Counted from the first letter of the stretch, positions 39,757 to 48,901 are shown. The stretch: 64,000 nt of DNA from Massilibacillus massiliensis (GCF_900086705.1 NZ_LT575483.1:3743459-3807458); one strand, 5' to 3'. Notes: generated by a model from the sequence alone, not told the origin. Numbers and translations: made by a program.

Positions 39757-39809
39757 CTGTAGATTGATTTCTTCTATCTGAACAGGCAGATAGAAGAAAT
39801 CTCCTACAG
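39757..39809. other. strong imperfect hairpin
   Basis: GATTTCTTCTATCTG and CAGATAGAAGAAATC are perfect 15-base arms around AACAGG. They are extended by CTGTAG (39757-39762) and CTACAG (39804-39809). A T run does not follow, so it is not a standard terminator; it may be part of a structured RNA or a relic of a mobile element. Confidence 0.5.
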
Positions 39810-40005
39810 AATGAGGATGGGGGAGATATAAATTGGTATTAGGAAAACAAGGTCGCAAAAGGCTGAATTTAGGCAACCTCAAAAACGCGTGGCGAGGCGT
39901 CATCTTCGCCACAAAAACCAATGGACAGAATGAACGATCAACGAAGCTCGAGACTTAGCTTTCATCATAATTGAAAACTAAAATATAGTTGGAGGGATCG
40001 TTATT

Positions 40006-40299
40006 ATGAGGAAGAGTGTGTTTGATTTCTTGGCTGCGACGATGGAACATGAAAATTTGAAGGAGTTAGATTTAGATAAATATTCTAGTGAATACTATCA
40101 TGCCAATCAAAAAGTCCTTGCATATCAGAAAAAACTCCAAAATGCATTACCTGTGGAGCTGCAACAAACTTTGATCCAGCTTGATGATGAATATAACTGT
40201 ATGCTCATCAGTGGAATGGACGTACACTATCGACAAGGTTTTTCCGATGCAGTTCATCTAATGCTGGAGACCTTAACTTGGGCACCGACACGGAGTTAA
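40006..40299 (+). CDS. small conserved protein, DUF6809-like
   Basis: A 97-residue helical cytosolic protein starting MRKSVFDFLAATMEHENLKELD and containing YRQGFSDAVHLMLETL near its end. This is the pattern of a family of small proteins of unknown function frequent in accessory regions of Clostridia and Negativicutes (DUF6809; assignment by eye). GGAGGGA precedes the ATG. A truncated copy lacking the first third lies at 48433-48621. It is next to phage-type relics, so it is probably mobile-element cargo. Confidence 0.6.
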   Translation: MRKSVFDFLAATMEHENLKELDLDKYSSEYYHANQKVLAYQKKLQNALPVELQQTLIQLDDEYNCMLISGMDVHYRQGFSDAVHLMLETLTWAPTRS

Positions 40300-40434
40300 T
40301 GATAAAGAAAAACCTCATTGCTACCAGAATAGCCAGTCTATCTGAAGAACAGGCTCTGTTCTATCAATGTGAAATACTGTGAATGAGTGAGATAAACAAA
40401 GTAAATCGTTAGATTTTTAAAGGAGGTTAAGTCG

Positions 40435-40764
40435 ATGAAAAAGCATTCAACTGTTCGGAATTTCCGAACAGTTGATACTAACGGAAAGACTTATAATATG
40501 GCTTACTATAACCTTGACATGATTATTTCTTTGGGGTATCGAGTAAGATCACAGGTTGCTACGCAGTTTCGTTGCTGGGCAACGGAGCGATTGAAGAAGC
40601 ATAGCTGCAAACAATTAAAGAAGTCGATAAGACTGCCAAGAAAAAGGTGGAATGCAAGGAATAGACTGCATCCACTAACTGCCAGATGGAGAAACAGAAT
40701 GCTTCTAAGGACAATTCAACATAAGATGCATGTACCTGAGTTGAATTATAGGAACCATTCTTGA
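40435..40764 (+). pseudogene. RhuM-family gene remnant
   Basis: After AGGAGG, an ATG opens a frame whose first 60 residues (VRNFRTVDTNGKTYNMAYYNLDMIISLGYRVRSQVATQFRCWATERLKK) are the core of RhuM-family proteins (Fic/DOC-region virulence-type, often in phages and islands). The usual N-terminal part is missing, and after RLKKHS the frame shifts into Arg/Lys-rich sequence (LKKSIRLPRKRWNARN) unlike the family. It is therefore truncated at both ends. A 29-base palindrome overlaps the VRNFRTV codons and recurs at 44472-44512. Confidence 0.75.
40447..40475. repeat. palindrome shared with 44472-44512
   Basis: TCAACTGTTCGGAA and TTCCGAACAGTTGA are perfect 14-base arms around a single T. The inner 25 bases recur exactly at 44480-44504. 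Confidence 0.7.
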
Positions 40765-40777
40765 GAGTATTTTTTTA

Positions 40778-40806
40778 TTGTCGATAAAAGGAAAGTTTGT
40801 TATAAT
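40778..40806 (+). promoter_or_regulatory. toxin promoter, module copy 1
   Basis: TTGTCG at 40778-40783 and TATAAT at 40801-40806, spaced 17 bases. The same arrangement (TTGTAG-17-TATAAT) recurs at 47739-47767 and 50030-50058. Confidence 0.65.
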
Positions 40807-40885
40807 CAGGACAGGTGCTACGATAACGATAGGCGGTTAGTTTCCGTTCGGTATCCGTGTTTTACGGAGGAATGGGGGTGATGCC

Positions 40886-40951
40886 ATGAATGATACAAAT
40901 TTAACTCTGTTATTTTTTATCATCTTGGTTTTTGCCATAAAAAAAGATTAA
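40886..40951 (+). CDS. putative type I toxin: 21-residue membrane peptide, copy 1
   Basis: ATG at 40886 after GGAGG...GGGGGTG encodes MNDTNLTLLFFIILVF...IKKD: one hydrophobic helix with a charged tail, the form of small holin-like toxins of type I toxin-antitoxin systems. The 5' leader (GGTGCTACGATAACGATAGG...) is complementary to sequence downstream of the gene, so the mRNA can fold end to end, as in known toxin mRNAs. A minus-strand promoter and terminator define an antisense RNA over its 3' end. Three near-identical modules are present. Toxicity is inference. Confidence 0.65.
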   Translation: MNDTNLTLLFFIILVFAIKKD

Positions 40952-41029
40952 CCGCCCTGCTCTCAACATGTGCGGTTAATCTTCTAATCGTATAACGGGA
41001 GCTAACCGTTTATCGGTAGCACCTTTTAT
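40939..41029 (-). ncRNA. putative antisense RNA antitoxin, copy 1
   Basis: On the minus strand, TTGACA (41064-41059) and TATGAT (41041-41036) are spaced exactly 17 bases, predicting a start near 41029. The RNA would end at the hairpin AGATTAACCGC/GCGGTTAATCT followed by seven T (plus-strand A run 40939-40945), giving about 90 nt complementary to the toxin stop region and 3' UTR. Confidence 0.65.
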
Positions 41030-41399
41030 ATGTTTATCATAAAACATATAATTTATTCTGTCAATAACGAAATATAATATTTAGGGAGCGGAATCAGAAT
41101 AAAATAAGGGCGCCATTGTTGCCGATCACCTTAAGAGTCGGTAGTGAAAGAAGCGGTTCCGAAACTTACATAGACAAGCGAAGCCGGAACTTTGGATTTG
41201 TTCATTAAATCTGGTCAAGGTCAATCGCATTTCATACACAATCTGTTCCTATTTATTATCATTCGTTATAAAACTACAATTTGTAGGCTGTATGCCTTAG
41301 TAGGGCACTTGCAGTTTGATTAGAGGGCAACCTAGAAATGGGTTGTCCTAATTTATTTTAAATAGTAAAAAACATTACCAATATTATAAAAAGACCATT

Positions 41400-42026
41400 T
41401 TAAGTATTATGCGATAAAGCTAGCTGAAACCGTTTAATATCAGCAATGGGAGGTAATCCGAACATTCGTAAAGACTCCCTGCTGAATTGTGAAGGACTGT
41501 CATAACCGACTTTATATCCGGCAGTTGCGTATTCAAATGATTCCGACAGTAATAAACGTCTTGCTTCCTGTAGTCGGATTTGCTTTTGATACTGTAGTGG
41601 GCTTAGGGCAGTAATGTCCTTAAAATGACGATGCAATGATGCAGAACTCATATTTGCAATTAAGCCAAAGGTGACGGGTCTGTTTGTCTATTCACGTAAA
41701 TTTAAAAATTCGCTACAATGCCAATAAATTTAAGTTTTATACGCCTTATCTTTTTTCACCTAATGGGTGAAAGTAAAAAAACATGAAAAAAGAGTTCATT
41801 CTTGCTAACTTTTTATTGATTTGAGCAAGATAATCAGAAACGCTATACCGATAACTTTCCGAACCGAGCATCACGATCTTTTCTCCTTGAGCAACTATAC
41901 ATAAGGACGGTTTTTGAATATGACATATAGGCACTGCAATATTTGAATCACAAATAAGATGAAGGTATGAAATTTTCGTTTCATGGTCTTCATCACTACC
42001 AGAAAAACGCTTAATAAGTCTGGCTA
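41400..42026 (-). pseudogene. broken AraC-family regulator (copy of the gene at 44959)
   Basis: The C-terminal helix-turn-helix part (MSSASLHRHFKDITALSPLQYQKQIRLQEARRLL) at 41400-41660 and an N-terminal piece (PICHIQKPSLCIVAQGEKIVMLGSESYRY) at about 41820-42026 both match the intact gene. About 420 bases between them are deleted and replaced by a foreign stretch that contains a junction-motif copy (41671-41690). The start region is also lost. Confidence 0.88.
41671..41690 (+). repeat. REP-like junction motif inside the AraC break
   Basis: GTGACGGGTCTGTTTGTCTA lies at the breakpoint of the AraC pseudogene, two mismatches from the consensus. Confidence 0.4.
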
Positions 42027-42219
42027 GTTCATTGCAATATACTCAGATAATGCTTAATCTAAATGATAGTATTAGGCAAGAAGTTGATATAAATAGTATA
42101 TCGTATATTGCAATAAAGAGAGTAAAATGACATCAAGTCACTTAGTGTAACCTATCCAGTAAAAGAATATATCGTAAAAAAACTTTAAATATTGTATAAA
42201 ATAGGAAGGGGAGAATATT

Positions 42220-44199
42220 GTGAATTTAAAAACTAAAATGCTACTGTTGATTTTGATTCCGGTTATATTTTTAGTGAGCTTGTTGAGTTTATACGGTTAT
42301 TATGCTTCAAAACAACAGTTGGAAGAACAAGTTATGGAAACGAATCGAAACATGATGCTTGCCTATAGTGAACAGCTTAATAACGAATTAAAGCAAGAGG
42401 AAAGCCAAGTCAAACATTTAGCTGTCATGATTGGAAAACAAAATTTAACGTTAGATGAGATTCGTAATTTGGCACATCTAACCAAAGATGGTGCAAATAA
42501 AACGACGCTAAGCGTCTTTGTTGGTTTGGAAGACGGTGCCTATGTAAACAGTGAGGATTACACCGTTCCGGCTGGATTTGATGTTCGTCAGCGTGACTGG
42601 TATAAGGGCAGCAGTAAAGAGGACAAACCTTTTTATACGGAAGTATATAAAAGTGCAGATGGCAATACGGTCGTAAGTATTGGGCAACGCATTATGGGCA
42701 TTGATGGAAAATTGAAAGGTGCAGTTTGTAATGATGTAAATTTGACGGAACTTTTGAAAAAGGTGCAAAGTCTTAAAGTAGGAGAGTCCGGCTATGTATT
42801 TTTAGTTGCACGGGATGGGTCTTATATTATACATCCAAAATTCAAGAGTGAAGATAATATAAAAGATGTGGCCAATGCTGCTTTTGCCGGATTCTTTGAA
42901 CGCGTTTCAACGGGTGATACTGTAGTAGAAATCACGCAATTTGAAGGAGCTGAAAAAATTACAGGTGGAGTTCCGGTCGGCAATAGTGGATGGATTCTTG
43001 GCCTTTCAATGGACTATGACGAAATGTTTGCGGCAACGCGTACAATGGCGGAGATCTTTGCTCTGGCTACAGGTATAATTGCTCTACTGCTTTGTGGAAT
43101 TATCTTATGGGTTATTTTAAAGATTACAAGTGCAATGCAAGGTATGACCAAGCTTTCAGAGCAACTTGCTCAAGGTGATTTTAGAGAAAATGAAAAATAT
43201 CAAATTACAAGTAAGGATGAAATCGGCAGATTGGGCAATTCTCTTCTTAAAATGCGGACAACATTAAGAACCTTGCTTAAACAAGTCAGCCATTCTGCGG
43301 AACAAGTCGCTGCTGCCAGTGAAGAATTAACTGCAAGCTCCGAACAGTCATCTCAGGTAACACAACAAGTTGCTGTTTCCATTACAAATGTGGCAGAAGG
43401 TGCTGATCATCAGGTAGCCGCAATTGATACTGTAACAAAAGAAGTTGCAGGTATAAATGAAAATATTCGTGAATTGATCAGTAACTCGGATCAAGTATTT
43501 GTGAAGGCTGCTGATGCTGCGGAAAAAGCCGAGTCAGGAAATCAAGCTATTTTAAGTGCAGAGAAACAAATGGTTAGTATCGAATCTGTTGTAGGATTAT
43601 CGGCAAACGTAGTTGAATCGCTAGGGGAGCGTTCGAAAGAAATTGGTACTATTGTAGATACGATTTCTGGGATTGCAGGACAAACAAATTTATTAGCGTT
43701 AAACGCAGCAATTGAAGCCGCACGGGCCGGAGAGCAAGGAAAAGGCTTTGCTGTTGTAGCAGAAGAAGTAAGGAAGCTTGCTGAACAGTCACAAGAAGCG
43801 GCAAAACATATCGCAGAGCTTATTCACAAGATTCAGGAGGATACAGCGCAAGCGGTCGATGTGATGCAAAGTGGTACCGATGAAGTAAAACGCGGTACCG
43901 AAATCGTGACTCATGCCGGAAGCATCTTTAAAGAAATTAATGAAATGGTTGTATTGGTAAATGAGAAGGCAAAATTAGCGCAGGATTCTGTTGGGAAAAT
44001 CGTCAATGGAATTATGAAGATTGATGAATCCACTAAAAATATTCATCAGGTTAGCAGATCTACCTCAGCAGAGGCACAAAGTGTATCTGCTGCCACGGAA
44101 GAACAATCCGCTTCCGTTCACGAAATGTCTACAGCCAGTCAGTCTTTAGCAAATTTAGCACAAGAATTGCAAAATGAAGTGAATCGATTTAAAGTTTAG
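42220..44199 (+). CDS. methyl-accepting chemotaxis protein with dCache sensor
   Basis: A 659-residue membrane chemoreceptor. First membrane helix at residues 5-28; extracellular dCache_1-type sensor (about 30-275) with [15 protein letters not shown] and [19 protein letters not shown]; second helix about 281-305; HAMP; methyl-accepting coiled coil with the tip [46 protein letters not shown] is typical of Cache domains that bind amino-acid-like ligands. It starts at GTG after GGAAGGGGAG. It sits between the two AraC copies, so it is probably part of an inserted or duplicated segment rather than of a chemotaxis operon. Confidence 0.93.
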   Translation: MNLKTKMLLLILIPVIFLVSLLSLYGYYASKQQLEEQVMETNRNMMLAYSEQLNNELKQEESQVKHLAVMIGKQNLTLDEIRNLAHLTKDGANKTTLSVFVGLEDGAYVNSEDYTVPAGFDVRQRDWYKGSSKEDKPFYTEVYKSADGNTVVSIGQRIMGIDGKLKGAVCNDVNLTELLKKVQSLKVGESGYVFLVARDGSYIIHPKFKSEDNIKDVANAAFAGFFERVSTGDTVVEITQFEGAEKITGGVPVGNSGWILGLSMDYDEMFAATRTMAEIFALATGIIALLLCGIILWVILKITSAMQGMTKLSEQLAQGDFRENEKYQITSKDEIGRLGNSLLKMRTTLRTLLKQVSHSAEQVAAASEELTASSEQSSQVTQQVAVSITNVAEGADHQVAAIDTVTKEVAGINENIRELISNSDQVFVKAADAAEKAESGNQAILSAEKQMVSIESVVGLSANVVESLGERSKEIGTIVDTISGIAGQTNLLALNAAIEAARAGEQGKGFAVVAEEVRKLAEQSQEAAKHIAELIHKIQEDTAQAVDVMQSGTDEVKRGTEIVTHAGSIFKEINEMVVLVNEKAKLAQDSVGKIVNGIMKIDESTKNIHQVSRSTSAEAQSVSAATEEQSASVHEMSTASQSLANLAQELQNEVNRFKV

Positions 44200-44210
44200 C
44201 TGAGAATGAA

Positions 44211-44250
44211 AGAGGCCTGCCGCATATTACTACGGCAGGCTTCAATTTTT
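44211..44250 (+). terminator. intrinsic terminator of the chemoreceptor gene
   Basis: GAGGCCTGCCG and CGGCAGGCTTC form an 11-base stem with one G-T type pair, followed by AATTTTT. Confidence 0.85.
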
Positions 44251-44471
44251 AAACAAATTAAAATAACTATATCAATATAGCAGGAGATAGCAAAATCCGT
44301 TCTTTTTGTCTAAAACAAATAATGGTTCTATAATAAATGTTGAGGTAATTAGCGAAAACTGATTATCTCAACATTATATTTTGTATATAAGATGACGTTT
44401 TTTTTTCGTCTTGATAAACCTAGATTATCATGCCAAGCCGACAAAGAGATAAGAAGAAAGTAAGCGTCAAT

Positions 44472-44512
44472 TTATTATAAACTGTTCGGAATTTCCGAAC
44501 AGTTTATAATAA
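44472..44512. repeat. 41-base perfect palindrome
   Basis: TTATTATAAACTGTTCGGAA (44472-44491), a single central T, and its exact complement (44493-44512). The core is shared with the RhuM remnant at 40447. It stands 28 bases before the KilA-N relic. Confidence 0.75.
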
Positions 44513-44539
44513 CTAAAGGAAATAATTCATACCAAAGGT

Positions 44540-44758
44540 ATGGATATTGCGGTATATACAGAAAATTTTCAAGATGAATTTATATCCCTAACTGATATCG
44601 CCCGATACAAAAGTAATTAACCTAAAGCCGTTATCAAGAATTGAATGCGAAGTAAAGACACAATAGAATTTTTAGGCTTATGGGACTTTTTATATAATAA
44701 TAGTTTTAAGGGGGGCGAATTCGACTCCTTTAAAAGAGAAGTGAAGCCGTCACTTTGA
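44540..44758 (+). pseudogene. KilA-N domain gene remnant
   Basis: Reading from ATG 44540: MDIAVYTENFQDEFISLTDI then ARYKSN, a stop, PKAVIKN, a second stop, MRSKDTIEFLGLWDFLYNNSFKG, EFDSFKREVKPSL, stop. This is the N-terminal KilA-N DNA-binding domain of phage antirepressor-like proteins, all in one frame but with two nonsense codons and an early end. AAAGGA lies upstream. Confidence 0.8.
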
Positions 44759-44769
44759 ATTTGTCCATC

Positions 44770-46040
44770 AATCTAGTTAAGGTCAAGAGCATTTCATAAA
44801 CGATCTATTCCTATTTATCATTTGTTATAAAACTACAATTAGTAAGCTGGATGTCTTAGTAGGGCACTTGCAGTTTGATTAGAGGGCAACCTAGAAATGG
44901 GTTGCCCTACTCGATTTTAAAAAGTAAAAAACATTATCAATGTTATAGAAAGACCATATTAAGTATTATGCGATAAAGCTAGCTGAAACCGTTTAATATC
45001 AGCAATGGGAGGTAATCCGAACATTCGTAAATATTCTCTGCTGAACTGAGAAGGACTGTCATAACCAACTTGATATGCGACAGTTGCAGCTTCAAATGAT
45101 TCCGACAGTAATAAACGTCTTGCTTCCTGTAGTCGGATTTGCTTTTGGTACTGTAGTGGACTCAGGGCAGTTATGTCCTTAAAATGACGATGCAATGACG
45201 CAGAACTCATATTTGCAATCACAGCCATGTCATCAATACGCAAATTCTTGTCGTAATTTTTTAAAATATACTTGGTTACTTTTGCAATACGACAGAAATT
45301 GCTGTCTGCCATAGCAATTAATTTCAAAGAATCCCCCTGTTCATCACAGAGAACTCTATAGAGAATCTCACGGATGATTAATGGGGCGAGTATAGGGATA
45401 TCTTTTGGGTTTTCCAGGAGTTGAACAAGCCTTACTACTGCATCAAGAAGATTAAAAGGCATTTTGCCCAAAAACAAACTGCGGCTGGATCTTTTTATTT
45501 TATTTGGCAGAAGATCGGTTTCTTTCATAATGTCAAAAATAAGATTTTGGTCTAAATCCAGCCGGAGTGCCAAATAGGGAAATTCACGCGATGCCATGGT
45601 CACTCTTCCGGTAATTGGTACACCTACAGATACAGCAAGATAATCAGAGACGCCATAACGATAACTTTCCGAACCAAGCATCACGATCTTTTCTCCCTGA
45701 GCGACTATACATAAGGAAGGTTTTTGAATATGACATATAGGCCTTGCAATATTTGAATCACAAATGAGATGAAGGGCTGGAATTTTAGTTTCAAGGTCTC
45801 CATCACTACCAGTAAAATGCTTAATAAGTCTGGCTAGTTCATGTTGTTTTGTACTTGTATCTTTCAGGGGTGTTAACTCTATATAATCCGACATTAATTA
45901 GCTCCTTTATCAGATCCTGTTTTTATTATATTTGAACAGTATACTCAGAAAATACTTAATCTAAATGATAGTATTAGGCAAGAAGTTGATATAAATAGTA
46001 TACCATATATTGCAATTAACAGGCTATAATGATATCAAGT
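44770..46040. repeat. segmental duplication, intact copy
   Basis: Counterpart of 41200-42150; contains the complete AraC gene and the divergent regulatory region. Confidence 0.85.
44959..45894 (-). CDS. AraC-family transcriptional regulator
   Basis: A 311-residue regulator with an AraC_N-type (cupin) sensor domain (about 20-170, includes PICHIQ-like RPICHIQKPSLCIVAQGEK and YLAVSVGVPITGRV) and a C-terminal double helix-turn-helix (RIDDMAVIANMSSASLHRHFK...YQVGYDSPSQFSREYLRMFG). It is divergent from the MFS transporter gene at 46169 across 274 bases, so it probably controls that exporter. Signal ligand unknown. A decayed copy lies 3.5 kb away. Confidence 0.9.
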   Translation of the reverse strand: MSDYIELTPLKDTSTKQHELARLIKHFTGSDGDLETKIPALHLICDSNIARPICHIQKPSLCIVAQGEKIVMLGSESYRYGVSDYLAVSVGVPITGRVTMASREFPYLALRLDLDQNLIFDIMKETDLLPNKIKRSSRSLFLGKMPFNLLDAVVRLVQLLENPKDIPILAPLIIREILYRVLCDEQGDSLKLIAMADSNFCRIAKVTKYILKNYDKNLRIDDMAVIANMSSASLHRHFKDITALSPLQYQKQIRLQEARRLLLSESFEAATVAYQVGYDSPSQFSREYLRMFGLPPIADIKRFQLALSHNT

Positions 46041-46168
46041 CGCTTAGTGGTAGCTAAGAGATTTGATATTAACATGCAATAGTAGATAGAGAAAAGGAGT
46101 GGTTTTTTGGAACAAAGTAAGAAAAACAAATACATAGGGATATGGGTTAGATATATTGGAGGATTAAA

Positions 46169-47374
46169 ATGAACCAAATAAAAAAGAAACCTTCTGAAAA
46201 AATAGAACTAAATCAATTCTTGATTCTTTTGATGTCAATTGCTAGCGCAATTTGTGCAGCAAATTTATATTATGCGCAACCTTTGCTATCCAATCTTTCG
46301 ACCTATTTTCATGTCTCGTCGACCGTTATCGGAATTCCGGCAACGATTATTCAAATTGGTTTTGCAATTGGATTGATTTTTATTGTGCCGTTGGGTGACA
46401 TAGTAAACCAGCGTTCATTAATTATCGTTATGCTCCTTTGCTCGATGGCAGCATTACTGGAGCTTTCGTTTGCCACAAATATTATATGGTTCACCATTGG
46501 TTCTTTATTTGTTGGCATCACGTCTATTGCCCAAATGGTACTTGTAACATTAGCAGCGCATTTGGCAAATCCCGCTTCCAGAGGTCGCGTAATTGGTACT
46601 GTAATGTCCGGCGTGTTAATTGGAATGCAGCTGTCACGCACTTTTAGTGGAGTTATTGGAACATATTATGGCTGGCAAGTGGTCTATCTGATCGCTGCTG
46701 TAATGATAGGAATACTAATTATTATTTTCTATTTTTACCTACCCCAGTCCGCTCCTAACGCAGCTATGAGTTATGGTAAATTGATTGCATCTTTGGGGAG
46801 TATCCTGCGCAATCAATCTATATTAAGAAGTTCTTCTTTGATCGGTGCGATGATGTTTGCGTCTTTCAGCGCTTTCTGGACGACGCTTTCCTTTCTATTG
46901 AAATCTCCTGTGTATAATTTAGGCGCGCAAATGGCCGGAATGCTTGGACTTATTGGTGCAGTTGGTGCTTTAGCTGCCTCTGTAGCAGGACGGGTTGTAG
47001 ACAAAAAGGGGGATTATTTCACGTTAACAATAGGGATTAGTCTTTCCATGGTGGGGGTTATGTGTTTCTGGATGATAGGATATCAAATGTGGGGACTTGT
47101 TTTGGGAATTATTCTGTTAAGTATAGGTGTCCAAACCGCCCAAATAGCCAATCAGGCAAAAATTAATACACTGGATGCCGCTCTGCGCAGTCGAAATAAT
47201 GGTGTTTATATGGCATTTTATTTTATTGGTGGAGCAATAGGTTCGTTTTTAGGATCATATTTTTGGGGGCTGTCAGGGTGGACAGGAGTTTGTATCCTTG
47301 GAGTTGGTTTTCAAATTATCACAGCATTAACGCACTTTTTGGGAAACAAACACTCTGCTATAGCTCCAAATTAA
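46169..47374 (+). CDS. MFS transporter (probable drug or metabolite efflux)
   Basis: A 401-residue integral membrane protein with about 12 hydrophobic segments. The start region ISAICAANLYYAQPLLSNLS and the loop motif PLGDIVNQRSLII (about 70-83) are typical of the YnfM/AraJ-like drug:H+ antiporter group. ATG follows GGAGG. Divergent AraC regulator upstream; a small membrane ORF follows 68 bases after the stop. Substrate not predictable. Confidence 0.88.
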   Translation: MNQIKKKPSEKIELNQFLILLMSIASAICAANLYYAQPLLSNLSTYFHVSSTVIGIPATIIQIGFAIGLIFIVPLGDIVNQRSLIIVMLLCSMAALLELSFATNIIWFTIGSLFVGITSIAQMVLVTLAAHLANPASRGRVIGTVMSGVLIGMQLSRTFSGVIGTYYGWQVVYLIAAVMIGILIIIFYFYLPQSAPNAAMSYGKLIASLGSILRNQSILRSSSLIGAMMFASFSAFWTTLSFLLKSPVYNLGAQMAGMLGLIGAVGALAASVAGRVVDKKGDYFTLTIGISLSMVGVMCFWMIGYQMWGLVLGIILLSIGVQTAQIANQAKINTLDAALRSRNNGVYMAFYFIGGAIGSFLGSYFWGLSGWTGVCILGVGFQIITALTHFLGNKHSAIAPN

Positions 47375-47442
47375 TAGGTTGAAAATTGGAAATTCTTTTT
47401 GAAATGATTGATAAAATATAATTTAGAAAGAAGAATGATTTT

Positions 47443-47616
47443 GTGAAAAGAATATGTAGCATAGTTGCTATTATTTTTTGGGGGAGTATAGTTTATTCAC
47501 TGTTTTGGCTGTTTGGCATAGCAAGTGATAACAATATATCTAAAGAGGAGTATGCTCGTATGGCACAGGAACTTGTTGAACAAAGTTTAAAGCCAATACC
47601 TTCTGATGTTGAGTAA
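47443..47616 (+). CDS. small predicted membrane protein
   Basis: A 57-residue frame from GTG 47443: basic start, one hydrophobic helix (SIVAIIFWGSIVYSLFWLFG), then a charged helical tail ending KPIPSDVE. The ribosome site (AGAAAGAAG) is weak. It could be coupled to the MFS gene. Not recognised; the membrane helix and absence of decay support a real gene. Confidence 0.45.
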   Translation: MKRICSIVAIIFWGSIVYSLFWLFGIASDNNISKEEYARMAQELVEQSLKPIPSDVE

Positions 47617-47845
47617 TTTATATAGAAGACTATGATTACAAAAAGAGTTTATAAATTTAAATTACCTAGGATGCAGAGGTAAAATTATCACAAATACCTA
47701 AGCTGAATTATAGAAACCATTTCTGCAAGTATTTTTTATTGTAGATAAAAGGAAATTTTGTTATAATCAGGACAGGTGCTACGATAACGATAGGCGGTTA
47801 GTTCCCATTCAATGTCCATGCTTTTGGAGGAATGGGGGTGATGCC

Positions 47846-47911
47846 ATGAATGATGTAAATTTAACGTTGTTACTTTTTATCATCTTGGTTTTTACCATAA
47901 AAAAAGATTAA
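47846..47911 (+). CDS. putative type I toxin, copy 2
   Basis: Same module as at 40886 and 50137. The 21-residue peptide MNDVNLTLLLFIILVF...IKKD is identical to copy 3. Promoter TTGTAG-17-TATAAT at 47739-47767; ribosome site GGAGG...GGGGGTG. The module and about 120 bases beyond (to about 48150) are repeated at 49990-50445. Confidence 0.65.
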   Translation: MNDVNLTLLLFIILVFTIKKD

Positions 47912-47989
47912 CCGCCCTGCAACCAAACATAGCGGTTAATCTTTTAATCCTATAACGGGAGCTAACCGTTTATCGGTAGCACCTTCTAT
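47899..47989 (-). ncRNA. putative antisense RNA antitoxin, copy 2
   Basis: Minus-strand TTGACA (48024-48019), 17 bases, TATGAT (48001-47996); hairpin plus T run ending at 47899. Layout is the same as copy 1. Confidence 0.65.
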
Positions 47990-48150
47990 ATGTTTATCAT
48001 AAAACATATAATTTATACTGTCAATGCCGAAATATAATATCTAGGGAGCGACTTAGTATGACATAGAGACGTCATGCTGTACACCGTACAAGGAATGAAC
48101 CATCAAAATAAAATTTTGGATATATGGTAGATATATCCAAAAAATTAAAT

Positions 48151-48178
48151 AGACTGAGTGACGGTTCTTTTGTCTACA
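48151..48178 (+). repeat. REP-like junction motif, best copy
   Basis: AGACTGAGTGACGG followed directly by TTCTTTTGTCTACA. This is the uninterrupted form of the motif, located where similarity between toxin module copies 2 and 3 ends. Confidence 0.5.
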
Positions 48179-48432
48179 AATTTGCATCTTAAAAGGTAAT
48201 TCAGATAATCCTGAAAATACTTGCTGTGACTTTAAAACCATCAAACAAATTTACAGAAGTTACATTTTTGAAATTAATATTGATATTTATTGATGCTATG
48301 GGTATAGTAAATATATGTAGAGGTCTTACCGATAAGCGGTTAGCCCCCCAATAAAAGTAAGTAAAAAAGTTTACGCCTTAGTTTGGACGCTTGGGGAGAT
48401 TTACTTTTTTGTAAAAGTACCACAGGAATAAA
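48179..48432. other. intergenic stretch with decayed toxin-type leader
   Basis: At about 48325-48350 the sequence CTTACCGATAAGCGGTTAG resembles the flanks of the toxin modules, and 48390-48435 resembles 39105-39155. No gene is seen; it is probably a decayed module. Confidence 0.35.
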
Positions 48433-48621
48433 AAAGTCCTTGCATATGAGGAAAAACTACAAAGTGCATTACCTGCGGAGCTGCAGCAAACTTTGATCCA
48501 GCTTGATGATAAATATAATTGTATGTTAATCAGTGGAATGGACATACATTATCGACAAGGTTTTTTCGATGTAGTTCATCTGCTTCTGGAAACATTAACT
48601 TGGGCATCGACACGGAGTTAA
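48433..48621 (+). pseudogene. 5'-truncated copy of the DUF6809-like gene at 40006
   Basis: Encodes KKVLAYEEKLQSALPAELQQ through HYRQGFFDVVHLLLETLTWA to the same TRS-stop end. The first third and the start codon are missing. The open frame is retained, with several substitutions. Confidence 0.8.
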
Positions 48622-48662
48622 AGATAAAGTGATTTTGTTTGCAATAAGAGTTTATAGATTTG

Positions 48663-48694
48663 AACCACCTGAGATGCTTCTTAGGTGGTTTTTT
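48663..48694 (+). terminator. intrinsic terminator
   Basis: AACCACCT and AGGTGGTT with a 12-base loop, followed by TTTTTT. A second short inverted repeat (AACCACTTGGTGGTT) lies at about 48742. Confidence 0.7.
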
Positions 48695-48764
48695 GGTATA
48701 ATTTAGATAATCGAGTCATCTATAGTAAGATGCCACATTAAACCACTTGGTGGTTTTATTTAAT

Positions 48765-48875
48765 ATGGAAAGTTATGATTCTTTAATATGTAAAATGTAT
48801 GGAGAAAGGGCGGCTATAACAGAAGACGAAGATGATATAAAAGCAATACAGGAAAAGTTAGTAGATATAAAATAA
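48765..48875 (+). CDS. very small acidic ORF, uncertain
   Basis: A 36-residue frame MESYDSLICKMYGERAAITE... ending 26 bases before the pRiA4b-like gene. No clear ribosome site. It could be a leader peptide or chance; not recognised. Confidence 0.25.
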   Translation: MESYDSLICKMYGERAAITEDEDDIKAIQEKLVDIK

Positions 48876-48901
48876 GCTGTACACTAATGAGGTGATCAAG
48901 T

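Larger units (their letters stand above)
38987..40005. other. 1-kb gene-poor stretch with relics and strong hairpins
   Basis: No convincing gene. From left to right: a junction-motif copy at 39066; a fragment (about 39105-39155) that resembles 48390-48435; a pair of hairpins at about 39502-39558 (CGTGTCCTAGGAGTG/CACTCTTAGGCACG, then AGGTG/CACCT); a terminator-like stem AAGCGCATG/CATGCGCTTTTTT at 39694-39737; and the perfect stem at 39757-39809. Short open frames on both strands lack ribosome sites and are not called. Confidence 0.5.
41200..42150. repeat. segmental duplication, degenerate copy
   Basis: Similar to 44770-46040 in the same orientation: the KilA-N tail-like GAAGCCG segment, the GTAGGGCACTTGCAGTTTGATT stretch, the AraC gene and its promoter region (AGTATTAGGCAAGAAGTTGATA). 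The middle of AraC is missing and replaced by about 150 unrelated bases. Confidence 0.85.
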
